A stretch of DNA of 64,000 nt from Nocardioides sp. WS12 (lineage in GTDB: Bacteria > Actinomycetota > Actinomycetes > Propionibacteriales > Nocardioidaceae). The stretch covers positions 1,736,001-1,800,000 of the forward strand of contig NZ_CP053928.1 in assembly GCF_014108865.1 (NCBI RefSeq). The letters are read 5' to 3'. The notes under the pieces were generated by a model that ran no database searches, was not told where the DNA came from, and saw only the letters and a list, made by a program, of their open reading frames with translations. Of this stretch, positions 1-8,476 are shown piece by piece (position 1 is the stretch's first letter; every line of letters begins with the position of its first letter). A program made the position numbers and the translations under genes.

Positions 1-4
1 TCAT
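1..4 (-). CDS. Start of a leftward gene cut by the window edge
   Basis: On the minus strand an ATG lies at 4-2, preceded by AGGAGGTG, a near-perfect ribosome binding site, with about 5 bases of spacing. Almost all of the gene lies outside the window, so nothing can be said about its product from its own sequence. The 17-bp palindrome directly upstream is typical of an autoregulated TetR- or MarR-type regulator or of its target, which is an inference only. Confidence 0.5.
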
Positions 5-18
5 CGCGACCACCTCCT

Positions 19-35
19 GTAGGTACCGTACCTAC
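19..35. promoter_or_regulatory. 17-bp perfect palindrome upstream of the leftward gene
   Basis: GTAGGTAC-C-GTACCTAC is a perfect inverted repeat with 8-base arms around one central base. It ends about 15 bases before the leftward ATG at position 4, where a repressor would block transcription. The size and symmetry fit a TetR-family operator. The rightward gene starts about 94 bases away, so the site could affect both directions. Confidence 0.65.
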
Positions 36-128
36 ATCGTACGGCGGCAGTGTTTCCATGGCGACGATCCTGAGCGTCGGGTCCGACAATCGGTGGTCGC
101 TTTCCACAGGCCCCGCCAGACTGGTCCT

Positions 129-1841
129 GTGAACGCATCGAACCCGGTGAGCGATCCCCTCATCCTCCTCGTCTCCGCCGACGAGATCGACGTCCTGACC
201 GAGCAGTTCCTTCGCTATGAGCACGACTACGACGTCCGCACCGCCACCACGGCGACGCAAGCGACGGCCGCGCTCCGTGAAGCCGTCGAGAGCGGGCAGG
301 CGGTCGCGATGATCGTCACCGAGTCGGAGTTGTCCGATCAGGACCTGCTCATGGCGATGCACGAGTGGCGCACGCTCATGCCGACCGCGCGCCGCGTCGT
401 CGCCATCCCGATCTCGCGCTTCGCCAGCGACTCGGTAGCCCTGCGGCCCTACTTGCAGAAGGGGAAGTTCGACACCTACCTCATCCTGCCGCAGGGCCGA
501 CGCGACGAGGAGTTCCACTACGCGATCGTCGAGCTGCTGAGCGACTGGGGCGCGACCGTGGCCGCGTCGGTGATCGACACCGTCCGGTTGATCACGCCCG
601 ATGCGTCGCCGCTGGCCCTGGCCATCCGCGACTTCCTGGACCGGACCGGCTTCCCACACCGCACCTACCCGCCGGACAGCCCGCAGGGGCAGGAAGCCCT
701 TGCGCTCTACGACGGCACGCCGTCGTACCCGCTGGTCCACCTGTCCTCGCGGCCCTTCGCCGAGCACCCGATCATTGCGCCGACGTCGGTGCGTGAACTG
801 GCAGCCTTGATCTACGGGCGCCCCTCGGACATCGAGGTCGACACCGTGGTGGACCTGGCCGTCGTCGGCGCTGGTCCGGCGGGCCTCGCGGCCGCCGTGT
901 ACGGCGCCTCGGAGGGGCTGAGCACGATCGTGCTCGAGTCCGAGGTGATCGGCGGACAGGCCGGCACGAGTTCGATGATCCGCAACTACCTCGGCTTCCC
1001 CCGAGGGATCTCCGGGATGCGACTGGGGCAGCGCGCCCGCGTGCAGGCGCTGCGGTTCGGCGCCCGCTTCTTCACGGGATGGCCGGTCGAGGAGCTGGTG
1101 CCCGGCGTCGACGGCGCCCCGCACACCCTCGTCACCGCCGGTGGGTCGGTGCGGGCCCGCGCCGTGATGGTGGCCTCCGGTGTCGCCTACCGCCGCCTCG
1201 GCGTCGCGCCCCTCGAGGAACTCGTCGGCACCGGCGTGCACTACGGCGCCGCGATGACGGCAGCCCGCGAGATGGAGGACCGTGACGTGTACGTCGTCGG
1301 CGGCGGCAACTCCGCCGGCCAGGCCGCCGTCCACCTGGCCCGCTTCGCCCGCTCGGTCACGATCCTGATCCGCCGCGAGGACCTGTCGTCCACGATGTCG
1401 AAGTACCTCATCGACGAGATCGAGTGGAACCCGCGGATCAGCGTGCGGTCGTGCACCGAGATCATCGACGGCGGCCCCGACGACAGCGGTCAGCTGGGCT
1501 GGCTGCAGTTGTGCGACGTCCGCACCCGCGTCGAGGAGCGGGTGAACGCGGGCGGGCTGTTCCTGCTGATCGGCGCGGCTCCGCACTGCGACTGGCTGCC
1601 CGACGACGTACGACGTGATGACCACGGGTTCGTGCTGACCGGGCGTGACGTACCCACCGAGTGCTGGGTCGACGACCTGCCGCCGGAGAACCTCGCGACC
1701 TGTGTGCCCGGCATCTTCGCCGCCGGCGACATCCGCTCGGGCTCGATGAAGCGGGTCGCGTCGGCCAGCGGCGAGGGTGCGTCCGCGGTGTCGTTGGTCC
1801 ACGCATACCTCGAGGGGCTTCGGGTACCTCCGGCTCCATGA
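129..1841 (+). CDS. FAD-dependent thioredoxin-reductase-like oxidoreductase with N-terminal receiver-like domain
   Basis: Residues from about 10 to 150 resemble a response-regulator receiver fold. Then follows a short linker region and a complete pyridine-nucleotide-disulfide oxidoreductase module from about 245. It has an FAD-binding GAGPAG motif near 245, an NAD(P)-binding GGGNSAGQ motif near 388 and the C-terminal FAAGDIRSG FAD motif near 531. The usual redox CxxC of thioredoxin reductase is absent; that position reads GGQAGTSS. It therefore probably oxidises NAD(P)H with another acceptor. A GTG at 129 is chosen; GTG at 93 and 147 are alternatives and none has a good ribosome binding site. 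The stop overlaps the start of the hemerythrin gene (ATGA), so the two proteins are probably co-produced and may act together in redox or oxygen/NO sensing. Confidence 0.85.
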   Translation: MNASNPVSDPLILLVSADEIDVLTEQFLRYEHDYDVRTATTATQATAALREAVESGQAVAMIVTESELSDQDLLMAMHEWRTLMPTARRVVAIPISRFASDSVALRPYLQKGKFDTYLILPQGRRDEEFHYAIVELLSDWGATVAASVIDTVRLITPDASPLALAIRDFLDRTGFPHRTYPPDSPQGQEALALYDGTPSYPLVHLSSRPFAEHPIIAPTSVRELAALIYGRPSDIEVDTVVDLAVVGAGPAGLAAAVYGASEGLSTIVLESEVIGGQAGTSSMIRNYLGFPRGISGMRLGQRARVQALRFGARFFTGWPVEELVPGVDGAPHTLVTAGGSVRARAVMVASGVAYRRLGVAPLEELVGTGVHYGAAMTAAREMEDRDVYVVGGGNSAGQAAVHLARFARSVTILIRREDLSSTMSKYLIDEIEWNPRISVRSCTEIIDGGPDDSGQLGWLQLCDVRTRVEERVNAGGLFLLIGAAPHCDWLPDDVRRDDHGFVLTGRDVPTECWVDDLPPENLATCVPGIFAAGDIRSGSMKRVASASGEGASAVSLVHAYLEGLRVPPAP

Positions 1842-2377
1842 CCACTGGAATCGACCTGGGCCGCCCCACTTCGGGTGACGTCCTCGACCTGATCAGCGAT
1901 GACCACCGCCGTTTCGAGCACCTCCTGGCCCAGTTGCGCCAGGCCACCGCTGACCGCGACGCCGTGCGTCAAGCGTTCGCCGATGTGCTCGTTGCCCACG
2001 GCGCGGCCGAGGAGGAGATCGTCTATCCGGTGCTGCGCCGCAAGGCAGGCGACGTCGACGCGCACGACGTCGAGCACGGCAAGGAGGAGCACGCCGAGGG
2101 CAACCAGGCGCTGCTCGCCGTCCTCGAACTCAAGGGCACCGACACCCAGGCCTTCGTCGACGCGGTCGAGGAGCTGAGCAACCTCATCGCCCACCACCTT
2201 GCGGAGGAGGAGTTGAGCATCATCGAGCCGGCGCGGTCCGAGGTGTCCGACAAGGTGCGACGTGAGCTCGGCGAGAAGTGGTCTGCACGCCGCAACCAGT
2301 TGATCGACGAGGGCTGCGGTTCGCTGGAGAAGGTGCGACACCTGGTGGCCGAGGCCGAGCGCAAGGGCGTTTTGTAG
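1838..2377 (+). CDS. Hemerythrin-like HHE domain protein
   Basis: This 179-residue soluble protein has the His/Glu pattern of HHE cation-binding four-helix proteins: a DDHRRFEHLL helix near residue 21, EEEIVYPVLR near 62, HDVEHGKEEHAE near 80 and HHLAEEE near 120. Family members bind a di-iron centre and handle oxygen, NO or iron. The ATG at 1838 overlaps the upstream stop and sits far downstream of the nominal open frame, which runs into the previous gene. Its coupling to the flavin reductase suggests that the reductase may supply electrons to the iron centre, which is an inference. Confidence 0.85.
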   Translation: MTTGIDLGRPTSGDVLDLISDDHRRFEHLLAQLRQATADRDAVRQAFADVLVAHGAAEEEIVYPVLRRKAGDVDAHDVEHGKEEHAEGNQALLAVLELKGTDTQAFVDAVEELSNLIAHHLAEEELSIIEPARSEVSDKVRRELGEKWSARRNQLIDEGCGSLEKVRHLVAEAERKGVL

Positions 2378-2386
2378 GGTCTCTGC

Positions 2387-3064
2387 ATGGCGAGCAAGCG
2401 GCGGTGGAGTCGATACAAACCCCCTGCCGAGAAGCGGGACGAGACCGGCCAGCCCGTCGCCGTTCGCAACGCGAAGCCGAAACCGAAACCGAGGTCGCGC
2501 TCGACGTCGAAAGTCATGCCGCCGAAGCCGAAGGCCAGGGCCGGCGTGAAGCTCAGCAGCTGGGTGGGCTTCCTGATCGTGGTCGTCAGCCTCGCTGTCG
2601 TCGTCGGGATCATCGTCGCGGCAAACTCGGGTGACGACGAAGGCATCAGCGGGGACGTCGACACCTCCCTGTTGACGGAGGACTTCATCGACGAGGGTCT
2701 CGCCCAGGCGCTGAAGGTCGAGGGCAAGGACGCCGTGTCCGTGCGCCTCTCCGAGTACGACCTCACGGTGGAGTACTTCGACCCCAACAACCGCGAGACG
2801 CGCTACTTCGAGACCAATGACTACGTCGAGGGCTACGAGCTGCGCGTCGAGAAGAGCCACTACGACAGCTACCAGCCGGTTCCGTTCGACCTCTCCACGA
2901 TCGATGCCGCCACGATGATCGCCGCCGTCAAGGACGCCCTGACGAAGACCGACGACGTCTACACCTACGACCTGCGGATCGACGTCGACCGCGACACCGG
3001 CGACGTGCAGTGGGTGGTCAGCGTCGGTGGCGACGACTCGATCCAGGTGACCTCGGCTCCCTGA
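2387..3064 (+). CDS. Single-pass membrane protein of unknown function
   Basis: This 225-residue protein begins with about 55 strongly basic residues (a KPKPKPRSRS region), followed by one hydrophobic segment around residues 57-80 (VGFLIVVVSLAVVVGIIVAA). The remainder is an acidic external domain rich in Tyr and Asp. Such a topology (basic inside, acidic outside) fits an N-in anchored membrane protein. It lies 9 bases after the hemerythrin gene, so it may be the last gene of that operon. I do not recognise the C-terminal domain. Confidence 0.75.
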   Translation: MASKRRWSRYKPPAEKRDETGQPVAVRNAKPKPKPRSRSTSKVMPPKPKARAGVKLSSWVGFLIVVVSLAVVVGIIVAANSGDDEGISGDVDTSLLTEDFIDEGLAQALKVEGKDAVSVRLSEYDLTVEYFDPNNRETRYFETNDYVEGYELRVEKSHYDSYQPVPFDLSTIDAATMIAAVKDALTKTDDVYTYDLRIDVDRDTGDVQWVVSVGGDDSIQVTSAP

Positions 3065-3066
3065 GC

Positions 3067-4065
3067 TCAGGGACGCACGGCAACGACGGTCACGACCGCA
3101 CAGCCGACGACGGCGTACGCCGCGGCGAGGACCGGGGTGAGCACCCCCACCGCAGCGAGTACGACGCCGACCGCACCGAGCACGAGGCCGACCCGTCGGG
3201 TCGCGACCACCCGCCGGGCGGCGCGACGGGTGAGCGCCAGTGCCCGGGCGACCCGCGTGACGTCGAGGTCGCGCAACCGGATGCCGCTGCTGACGGTCTC
3301 GGCGTCGGACAGTGCCAGGTCGGCCGAGGTCTCCGCGGACCCGGAGGCGACGGCAACGACGCGGCCCCGCCCGCGATAGTCCGCCACGAGCCCCGGTCGT
3401 TGCGCGGCCAGTGACCCGGCGTGCCAGTGCTCGATCCCGCAGAGCTCGGCCAGGTGGCCGGTATTGCGGTCGGTGTCCTCCGAGACGAGGACCGGGTCGA
3501 CGCCGTCGCTTCGCAGACGCTCCACGGCAGCAGCAGCATCGGGCCGTACGTCGTCGGCGACCGTGATGTAGCCGATCGGCCGGGAGTCGACCTGGACCCC
3601 GACGGTGACGCCGACGTCGTCCCGCTCGGCCATCCCCAGCCATCCGGGCGCACCCACGCGCACCGGGTGCCGGTCGACCGAGCCGCTGATCCCGGCGCCG
3701 TCGTGCTGCTCGATCCCGCTCACCTTGCCGCGTGCGGCCAGGCGCGCGATGGCCTGGCCGACGGGGTCCTCGGACTCATGGCCGAGTGCGCCGGCGAACC
3801 AGCGCAGGTTGCGGTCGTGGTCGGGTTCGAGGGGCTCGACGGTGGTGACCCGCAGTTGCCCGGTCGTGACCGTGCCCCACCGGTCCAGGAGCACGGTGTC
3901 GACGCTCGCCCCGACGCGGAGCGCGGTCGGGTCGTCGAAGTAGATGCCCGCTTCCCGGCCGCGGAGTCGCGTCGCCCAGCGCGTCAGCGGGACGCCGTAC
4001 GCAAGGAGTGCGGGCAGCGCCGCCAGGAGGATCGCGATCGTGGCGCCCCATACGCCCCCGGTCAT
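3067..4065 (-). CDS. Truncated, degenerate P-type ATPase-like membrane protein
   Basis: This 332-residue protein aligns by eye with the second half of heavy-metal P1B ATPases: a membrane segment, a GREA-type entry, the phosphorylation loop, an N domain, a hinge, and two C-terminal membrane helices (from about 270). The catalytic motifs are altered. DKTGT has become DRWGT near residue 54, the SEHP motif reads SEDP, the TGD region reads SED, and GDGxND has become ASGSAET. The metal-binding domain, actuator domain and first six helices are missing. It is probably a pseudoenzyme or a relic. Its ATG overlaps the stop of the upstream PucR-type regulator by one base, so they are co-transcribed. Coding quality is good, so it is not an obvious decaying pseudogene. 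Confidence 0.7.
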   Translation of the reverse strand: MTGGVWGATIAILLAALPALLAYGVPLTRWATRLRGREAGIYFDDPTALRVGASVDTVLLDRWGTVTTGQLRVTTVEPLEPDHDRNLRWFAGALGHESEDPVGQAIARLAARGKVSGIEQHDGAGISGSVDRHPVRVGAPGWLGMAERDDVGVTVGVQVDSRPIGYITVADDVRPDAAAAVERLRSDGVDPVLVSEDTDRNTGHLAELCGIEHWHAGSLAAQRPGLVADYRGRGRVVAVASGSAETSADLALSDAETVSSGIRLRDLDVTRVARALALTRRAARRVVATRRVGLVLGAVGVVLAAVGVLTPVLAAAYAVVGCAVVTVVAVRP

Positions 4066-5300
4066 CAGCCGACCTCCTGCTCTCGGAACCGCTGGAAGTC
4101 GCTCTGGTCGCCGGCGATCCACAACGGCACGCTGGCCTTGAGGAGCAGGGTCAGCTGGATCACGAAGTCGGGGTCGTGGAGCGAGTCGCCGAACAGTTCG
4201 TTGATCCGTTTCCAGCGGTAGCGCACCGTCTGCGGGTGAACACCGAGTCGGGCCGCGATCGCCGGCGCACTGTCGCGGGTCTCCAGCCAGACCAGCAGGG
4301 TCTCGGACAGGATCTCGCGGGAGTTCTCGGTCTCGCCGAAGAGTGGCTGGAGCAGTTCCTGGGCCAGTTGTCGGCGCAGGACCGGCTCGGCGTGCAGCCA
4401 GATCTCGGTCCGGAACTTCACGCAGTCGATCACGGGTCGCGCGGGGATCACCTTGGCCGCCACCAGGTCCAGGGCGCGCGTCGCCCAGACCCACGCCGCC
4501 GGTGCGTCCGCCCGCGGGACCGGCCAGCACACCGCGATCCGGGTGCGGGGGGCAACCGCCTTCATCGCGGCCACGACGTCGTCGGTGTCGGCGGTCGCGC
4601 ACACCACCGGCTGCGGGGTACGCCCCGGCCGGGTCAGTCCCTCGGGGCCGAGGACGTCGCCACTGATCGGTTCGTCCGGTCGTACGTCGACGGCGATGAC
4701 CGTGACGGAGTCGGGGACCTCCCACGCCGCGACCGCGGCCTGGGTCTGTGTCTCCTCCTCGTCCCCGGCGAGGAGCGCGGCGAGCAGGCGGGCGCGGGCC
4801 AGTCCGGTGTCGGTGTTGCGGGCCTGGGTGCCGGCGGCGTAGCCGACGGAGATCTGCGCGGTCAGGTGTGCGACGAAGGCGGTGACAGCCCCGTTGATGG
4901 CGTTCAGTGCGCTCGCGGAGAGCTCGTTGTCCGCGGCCCGGACGCGCAGTTCGTCGAGGATCTCGCCGACTGCGACCGTCATGCCCTGGTCGATGAGTTC
5001 CTGGTCCCGGCCGCGTACGGCGACGCGGTAGCCCACCTTGCGGAACGCGTCCTCGACCGGCATGTAGGAGACCTCGCGGCCGAGGGCTTCGTCGACGAAC
5101 AGCCGCATGGCGTTGTGGATCGCCGTGAAGACGAGATGGCGCAGCTTGCTGTCGTCGGGAGCATCGAGCCCCGGCACCGTCGCGCGCACCTGCTGGGTCA
5201 CCCGCTCGGCCACCGGACGCACCTCTGCCTCGAGGCTGCTGAGCATCCACTGGGCCGAGCCCGGCAACGAGACCCGTTCCTGGGTCTCGTCCGAATTCAT
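4065..5300 (-). CDS. PucR/CdaR-type transcriptional regulator
   Basis: This is a 411-residue protein. The C-terminal 60 residues carry the PucR-type helix-turn-helix (LLVWLETRDSAPAIAARLGV, then HPQTVRYRWKRINELFG). The N-terminal half is helical and contains the RsbRD-like region seen in such regulators. The ATG at 5300 is chosen because GGAGGGG lies just upstream; an in-frame extension to 5510 would run through the operator sites. It is divergent from a second regulator of the same class and probably binds the TTGTCA-N6-TGACAA sites between them. Effector unknown. Confidence 0.85.
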   Translation of the reverse strand: MNSDETQERVSLPGSAQWMLSSLEAEVRPVAERVTQQVRATVPGLDAPDDSKLRHLVFTAIHNAMRLFVDEALGREVSYMPVEDAFRKVGYRVAVRGRDQELIDQGMTVAVGEILDELRVRAADNELSASALNAINGAVTAFVAHLTAQISVGYAAGTQARNTDTGLARARLLAALLAGDEEETQTQAAVAAWEVPDSVTVIAVDVRPDEPISGDVLGPEGLTRPGRTPQPVVCATADTDDVVAAMKAVAPRTRIAVCWPVPRADAPAAWVWATRALDLVAAKVIPARPVIDCVKFRTEIWLHAEPVLRRQLAQELLQPLFGETENSREILSETLLVWLETRDSAPAIAARLGVHPQTVRYRWKRINELFGDSLHDPDFVIQLTLLLKASVPLWIAGDQSDFQRFREQEVG

Positions 5301-5422
5301 CTGGTTGTCCCCTCCCGTGCGGCTGTCCCGAACGCTGCGCGAAGCGGGCTCGACGGGAGCCAACACCTCCGCGTGCCGCTGTGACGTGGAACATACCTCC
5401 GCGGGTCGAACGACGGGAGAAT

Positions 5423-5440
5423 TTGTCACCCGCATGACAA
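5423..5440. promoter_or_regulatory. Operator copy 1, TTGTCA-N6-TGACAA
   Basis: TTGTCACCCGCATGACAA has perfect 6-base inverted arms around six bases. It lies 123 bases upstream of the leftward regulator start. The same arms recur exactly at 5517 and with one mismatch at 11611. Confidence 0.7.
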
Positions 5441-5516
5441 GTAATGGCTGCTGAGCGCTGGTTCGGCTCCGTGGCCGCTGGCGCTGGACACGGTTCCCCG
5501 GCTCCTTCACCCGCCG

Positions 5517-5534
5517 TTGTCATCCACCTGACAA
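5517..5534. promoter_or_regulatory. Operator copy 2, TTGTCA-N6-TGACAA
   Basis: TTGTCATCCACCTGACAA has the same perfect arms as the copy at 5423, starting 94 bases away. That is almost exactly nine helical turns, which would place two bound dimers on the same DNA face. It is 115 bases upstream of the rightward regulator. Confidence 0.7.
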
Positions 5535-5648
5535 GGGAGCGTCGCTTTCGGCTGTCCGGCCGATCGGGACCTTGCGACGGGCGCTCGCGCTGTGGCTGGC
5601 TCATGTGGCGGTCGTCACTGACGGCCCCGGAGGGACGAGAGGGAGATC

Positions 5649-6782
5649 GTGGTGCTCGGGAGCGTGATCGGCGGGTGGGCCGACATCATCGACGGCGACG
5701 CGCTGGTCGCTGCGTTGTGTCGCGACCTCGACTCCGCGGACCACGCGCTGCCGCCGGCCGTGGCCCGGTCGATCCTCGCCGCGACCCGGGCCTTCGTCGT
5801 TGCCGACGGCCGCTCCGACGATGCGGCCCGCCAGGTCGGTCCGGTCCTGATGGGTCTGGGACGGCGCGCTGCCGTGCGTGGTCACTCCGCAGTTCGGCTG
5901 AGCCAGGACCTCCAGCGCGTCGTGGAGGACCGGTCCCGGATTGCGGATCCTGTCATCGCCCGGATCGATCATCCCGAGCAGCGCGACCTGGTCCGGTGCC
6001 GCCTGCGCCAGTTCCTGCACCAGGTCCGGCACGCGACACTGACCGGCCACCGACAGGCCCACACGATGATGGCGCTGGGGCTGGACGCCCGACGCGACAT
6101 GGTCGCCCGCGCGCTGTTCGCGTCGGGGTCCGTCCCCGAGGAGCTGCTCCTCCTTGCGGGCATCGACACCACGGCGTCGTACGCCCCGGTCGTCTGGATC
6201 ACGGGCAACGGGGCGACGCACGCGGTGGCCGCGATCGACGACGCCCTGGTCGAGGGGACGGGACGGAGCGCGCTCGTCCCCGAGCACCGGCTCGATGACC
6301 TTGCGCTCGCGCCGGGGGAGCGCGTCGTCACGGGGCCCGCGCGGCCGCCGTACGACGTCGGCGACGCGCTGCAGCTCGCCCGTCAGGCCGCCGCGGGACT
6401 GCGGGCCGGGCTCATCGGCAACGAAGCGCCGATCACGTCGTGCATCGACGTCGCTGCCGAGCTCCTGCTCGCCGGCCGTCCGGCGCTGACCGAGATCCTC
6501 GTCGAGAAGTACCTCGCCGGACTGCGTGACCTCCGACCGAGCCGCCGGGTCGAGGTCGGCGAGGTCCTGTTGACCTGGCTGGAGTCGCGCGAACCGCTCT
6601 CGGTCATCGCGACCACGCACCACGTCGCACGACAGACCGCGCACGACCGGCTACGGGCCGGCAAGCAGCTCCTGGGAACGGCCATCGACGAGCCCGCTGC
6701 CCACGCTGCGATCGTCGTCGCGCTGCACGCCAGCCTGCCGCGCTGGCGCGAGGAGGTGGCTGCCCGTGCGGCCCGCTCCTGA
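5649..6782 (+). CDS. PucR-type helix-turn-helix regulator
   Basis: This 377-residue protein shares the architecture of the leftward regulator: a helical N-terminal region and a C-terminal helix-turn-helix (VLLTWLESREPLSVIATTHH, then VARQTAHDRLR near 320-350). It starts with two consecutive GTG codons preceded by GAGGGAG. It is divergent from the other regulator, and the two share the pair of inverted repeats. Downstream are secreted protein genes, separated by a hairpin. It is probably a paralogue with a different effector; no ligand domain is recognisable. Confidence 0.75.
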   Translation: MVLGSVIGGWADIIDGDALVAALCRDLDSADHALPPAVARSILAATRAFVVADGRSDDAARQVGPVLMGLGRRAAVRGHSAVRLSQDLQRVVEDRSRIADPVIARIDHPEQRDLVRCRLRQFLHQVRHATLTGHRQAHTMMALGLDARRDMVARALFASGSVPEELLLLAGIDTTASYAPVVWITGNGATHAVAAIDDALVEGTGRSALVPEHRLDDLALAPGERVVTGPARPPYDVGDALQLARQAAAGLRAGLIGNEAPITSCIDVAAELLLAGRPALTEILVEKYLAGLRDLRPSRRVEVGEVLLTWLESREPLSVIATTHHVARQTAHDRLRAGKQLLGTAIDEPAAHAAIVVALHASLPRWREEVAARAARS

Positions 6783-6838
6783 CCGTGTTTTCCGGGCAGG
6801 CGTCCGGATTTCGGGCCGTTGCCCGACCTTTCCGTTGA

Positions 6839-6863
6839 CCGTGGAAGCCGCTGGCTCCCACGG
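6839..6863 (+). terminator. Hairpin after the second regulator
   Basis: CCGTGG-A-AGCC-GCT-GGCT-C-CCACGG forms a stem of about 10 pairs with a 3-base loop. It lies 57 bases after the stop and 37 bases before the next gene. There is no T tract, as is common in high-GC actinobacteria. It could equally act in the leader of the next gene. Confidence 0.5.
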
Positions 6864-6899
6864 TGACGGTGCATCGCACCCCCACCCCCAGGAGATCCA

Positions 6900-7649
6900 G
6901 TGAACGTCCTTTCCCAGGCACGCAGGCGGTCGGCCGTCGTGGCCAGCGCCTTCGCACTGCTCGTCGCCACGGCGGCGGTCGCGCAGCCCGCGGCCCACGC
7001 TGACGAAACCAACCCGAACCACCTCAGCGTCGTGTACGACGCCGTCGGCTCGACCCACATCGGCGCGCAGATCGACGCCGACATGGCCCTCGGGCCCACC
7101 ACGATCGAGGTCACCATCGACACCGCGGCAGCACTGCCGACGCCGATCGTCGACGGGACGATGACGATCCCCAGCAAGGTGATGACGTTCAGCATCTTCG
7201 GCATCCCGAGCCGGGCGACGGTCACCATGACCCAGGTCGGCCCGGTCACCGGAACCCTGACCAAGCTTCCGTCTCCGCGGCAGGCGCTCGACCTCGAGAC
7301 GCAGGTCAAGTACGACATCAGGCTCAGCAACGTCGAGGCGAAGGTGTTCGGCATCTGGTGGCCGCTGGCCGTGGGCAGCAACTGCCACACGATCAACCCG
7401 GTCACGATCAACGCCAGCAGCCCGATCGACAACAGCACCACGCCGCCGACCGGCTACTTCACCATCAATGCCGGCGGCCCGGTCACGGCGACGTACACGA
7501 TCGGGAACTTCACCGGCTGCACGCCGCTGAACTTCTTCGACATCCCCGGGTTCTTCCCGTGGTTCGGCTCGATCCCGATCAACTCGCTGGTGCCCGGCAC
7601 CGACAACACGCTCGAGCTGAGCCTGAGCAACCCGCGCCCGCCGGCCTGA
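6900..7649 (+). CDS. Secreted protein of unknown function
   Basis: This 249-residue protein starts with GTG behind CAGGAG. The first 33 residues form a Sec signal peptide (ARRRS, then a hydrophobic stretch ending AAHADE). The mature part is rich in Thr, Ile and Pro with two late cysteines (SNC near 162 and GC near 205), which suggests a beta-rich fold. It is first in a run of exported proteins between the regulators and the Mce operon. I do not recognise the family; by context it may be a cell-envelope or lipid-handling partner, which is speculative. Confidence 0.7.
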   Translation: MNVLSQARRRSAVVASAFALLVATAAVAQPAAHADETNPNHLSVVYDAVGSTHIGAQIDADMALGPTTIEVTIDTAAALPTPIVDGTMTIPSKVMTFSIFGIPSRATVTMTQVGPVTGTLTKLPSPRQALDLETQVKYDIRLSNVEAKVFGIWWPLAVGSNCHTINPVTINASSPIDNSTTPPTGYFTINAGGPVTATYTIGNFTGCTPLNFFDIPGFFPWFGSIPINSLVPGTDNTLELSLSNPRPPA

Positions 7650-7707
7650 TGCCTGCATCCACCGACTGCTCCACAGGTAACACCCCCACCACCCAAGGAG
7701 AAACCCC

Positions 7708-8358
7708 ATGAAGAAGCTCAACCGGTTCGCCAGCACGATGATGGTGACCACGGCCGCGGCCTCCGCCGTCCTGGCCATGACCGCGACGTCCGCCCAGGCT
7801 GCGACCACCTACACCCCCACGGGTGGCCCCGGCGCCAACTTCGTCGGCAGCAGCGTCAGCTTCACCGACATCGAGGCCGGACAAACACTCACCTGTACGC
7901 AGTTCGACCTGAGCGGATCGATCATCAGCTCGGGATCGAGCCGTGCGTACGGCGCCGACGGCGGCACCCTCGGAACCCTCTCGTCGAGCGGCTGTTCGCA
8001 CCCGCTCGCGGGACCGACGACCGTGACGCCGAACGGAACGTGGACCGTCGCGATCACCGGTGACGCCACCGGATCGTCGTGGCCGGCCAAGCTGAAGAAC
8101 GTGTCTGCCGACGTGTCCGCCGTGAACTGTGACTTCAGCGCGTCCGGTGAGGTGAACGGCACGTTCAACGACAGCACCCAGGTCTTCACGCCCAACGCGG
8201 GAGCATCGGGCCTGACCATCGACAGCGGCGCCGGTGCCCCGACCGGGAGCATGTGCGTGACGCTGGACCTCCAGTCCGGCGACAACGTCGCAGTGGGTGG
8301 CAGCTGGACCAACACCCCGCCCTCCGGCAGCGCGGCGCTGGACATCTCCAACCCGTGA
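7708..8358 (+). CDS. Secreted four-cysteine protein, paralogue 1
   Basis: This 216-residue protein has AAGGAG five bases before the ATG. The signal peptide ends around AQAATTYTPTGGP (residue 31-43). The mature protein begins with the TPTGGPG block shared by three other genes here and has four cysteines in the contexts TCTQFD, GCSHP, NCDFS and MCVTLD, likely forming two disulfides. No function is recognised. It is followed by a strong hairpin, so it can be transcribed separately from the later copies. Small exported beta-sandwich proteins of this kind are common but uncharacterised in actinobacteria. Confidence 0.75.
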   Translation: MKKLNRFASTMMVTTAAASAVLAMTATSAQAATTYTPTGGPGANFVGSSVSFTDIEAGQTLTCTQFDLSGSIISSGSSRAYGADGGTLGTLSSSGCSHPLAGPTTVTPNGTWTVAITGDATGSSWPAKLKNVSADVSAVNCDFSASGEVNGTFNDSTQVFTPNAGASGLTIDSGAGAPTGSMCVTLDLQSGDNVAVGGSWTNTPPSGSAALDISNP

Positions 8359-8378
8359 CGTCGGTGTCCTGAACTGGA

Positions 8379-8419
8379 GCCGGTGGTGCACGTCGGATTC
8401 TCCGACCTGCACCACCGGC
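8379..8419 (+). terminator. Strong hairpin terminator after paralogue 1
   Basis: A 12-base arm (GCCGGTGGTGCA) pairs perfectly with TGCACCACCGGC. After one C-C mismatch, GTCGGA pairs with TCCGAC around a TTC loop, giving 18 pairs in total. It starts 20 bases after the stop codon. It lacks a T tract but is very stable. Confidence 0.75.
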
Positions 8420-8476
8420 CTTCGGTGATTTGTGTACTACCGTCCCCATCAGCCCACTCGGAGGTCAGCAGTCATC

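Larger units (their letters stand above)
5301..5648. promoter_or_regulatory. Divergent regulatory region between two regulators
   Basis: This 348-bp region contains no convincing gene. It holds two copies of an 18-bp inverted repeat and must carry the promoters of both flanking regulator genes. I could not assign -35/-10 boxes with confidence. Confidence 0.6.

Noticed and set aside
1490..3643. Long minus-strand open frame antisense to the flavoprotein and hemerythrin genes
   Set aside because: It is an Arg-rich, low-complexity mirror of real genes on the plus strand, with no recognisable domain; typical of high-GC DNA.
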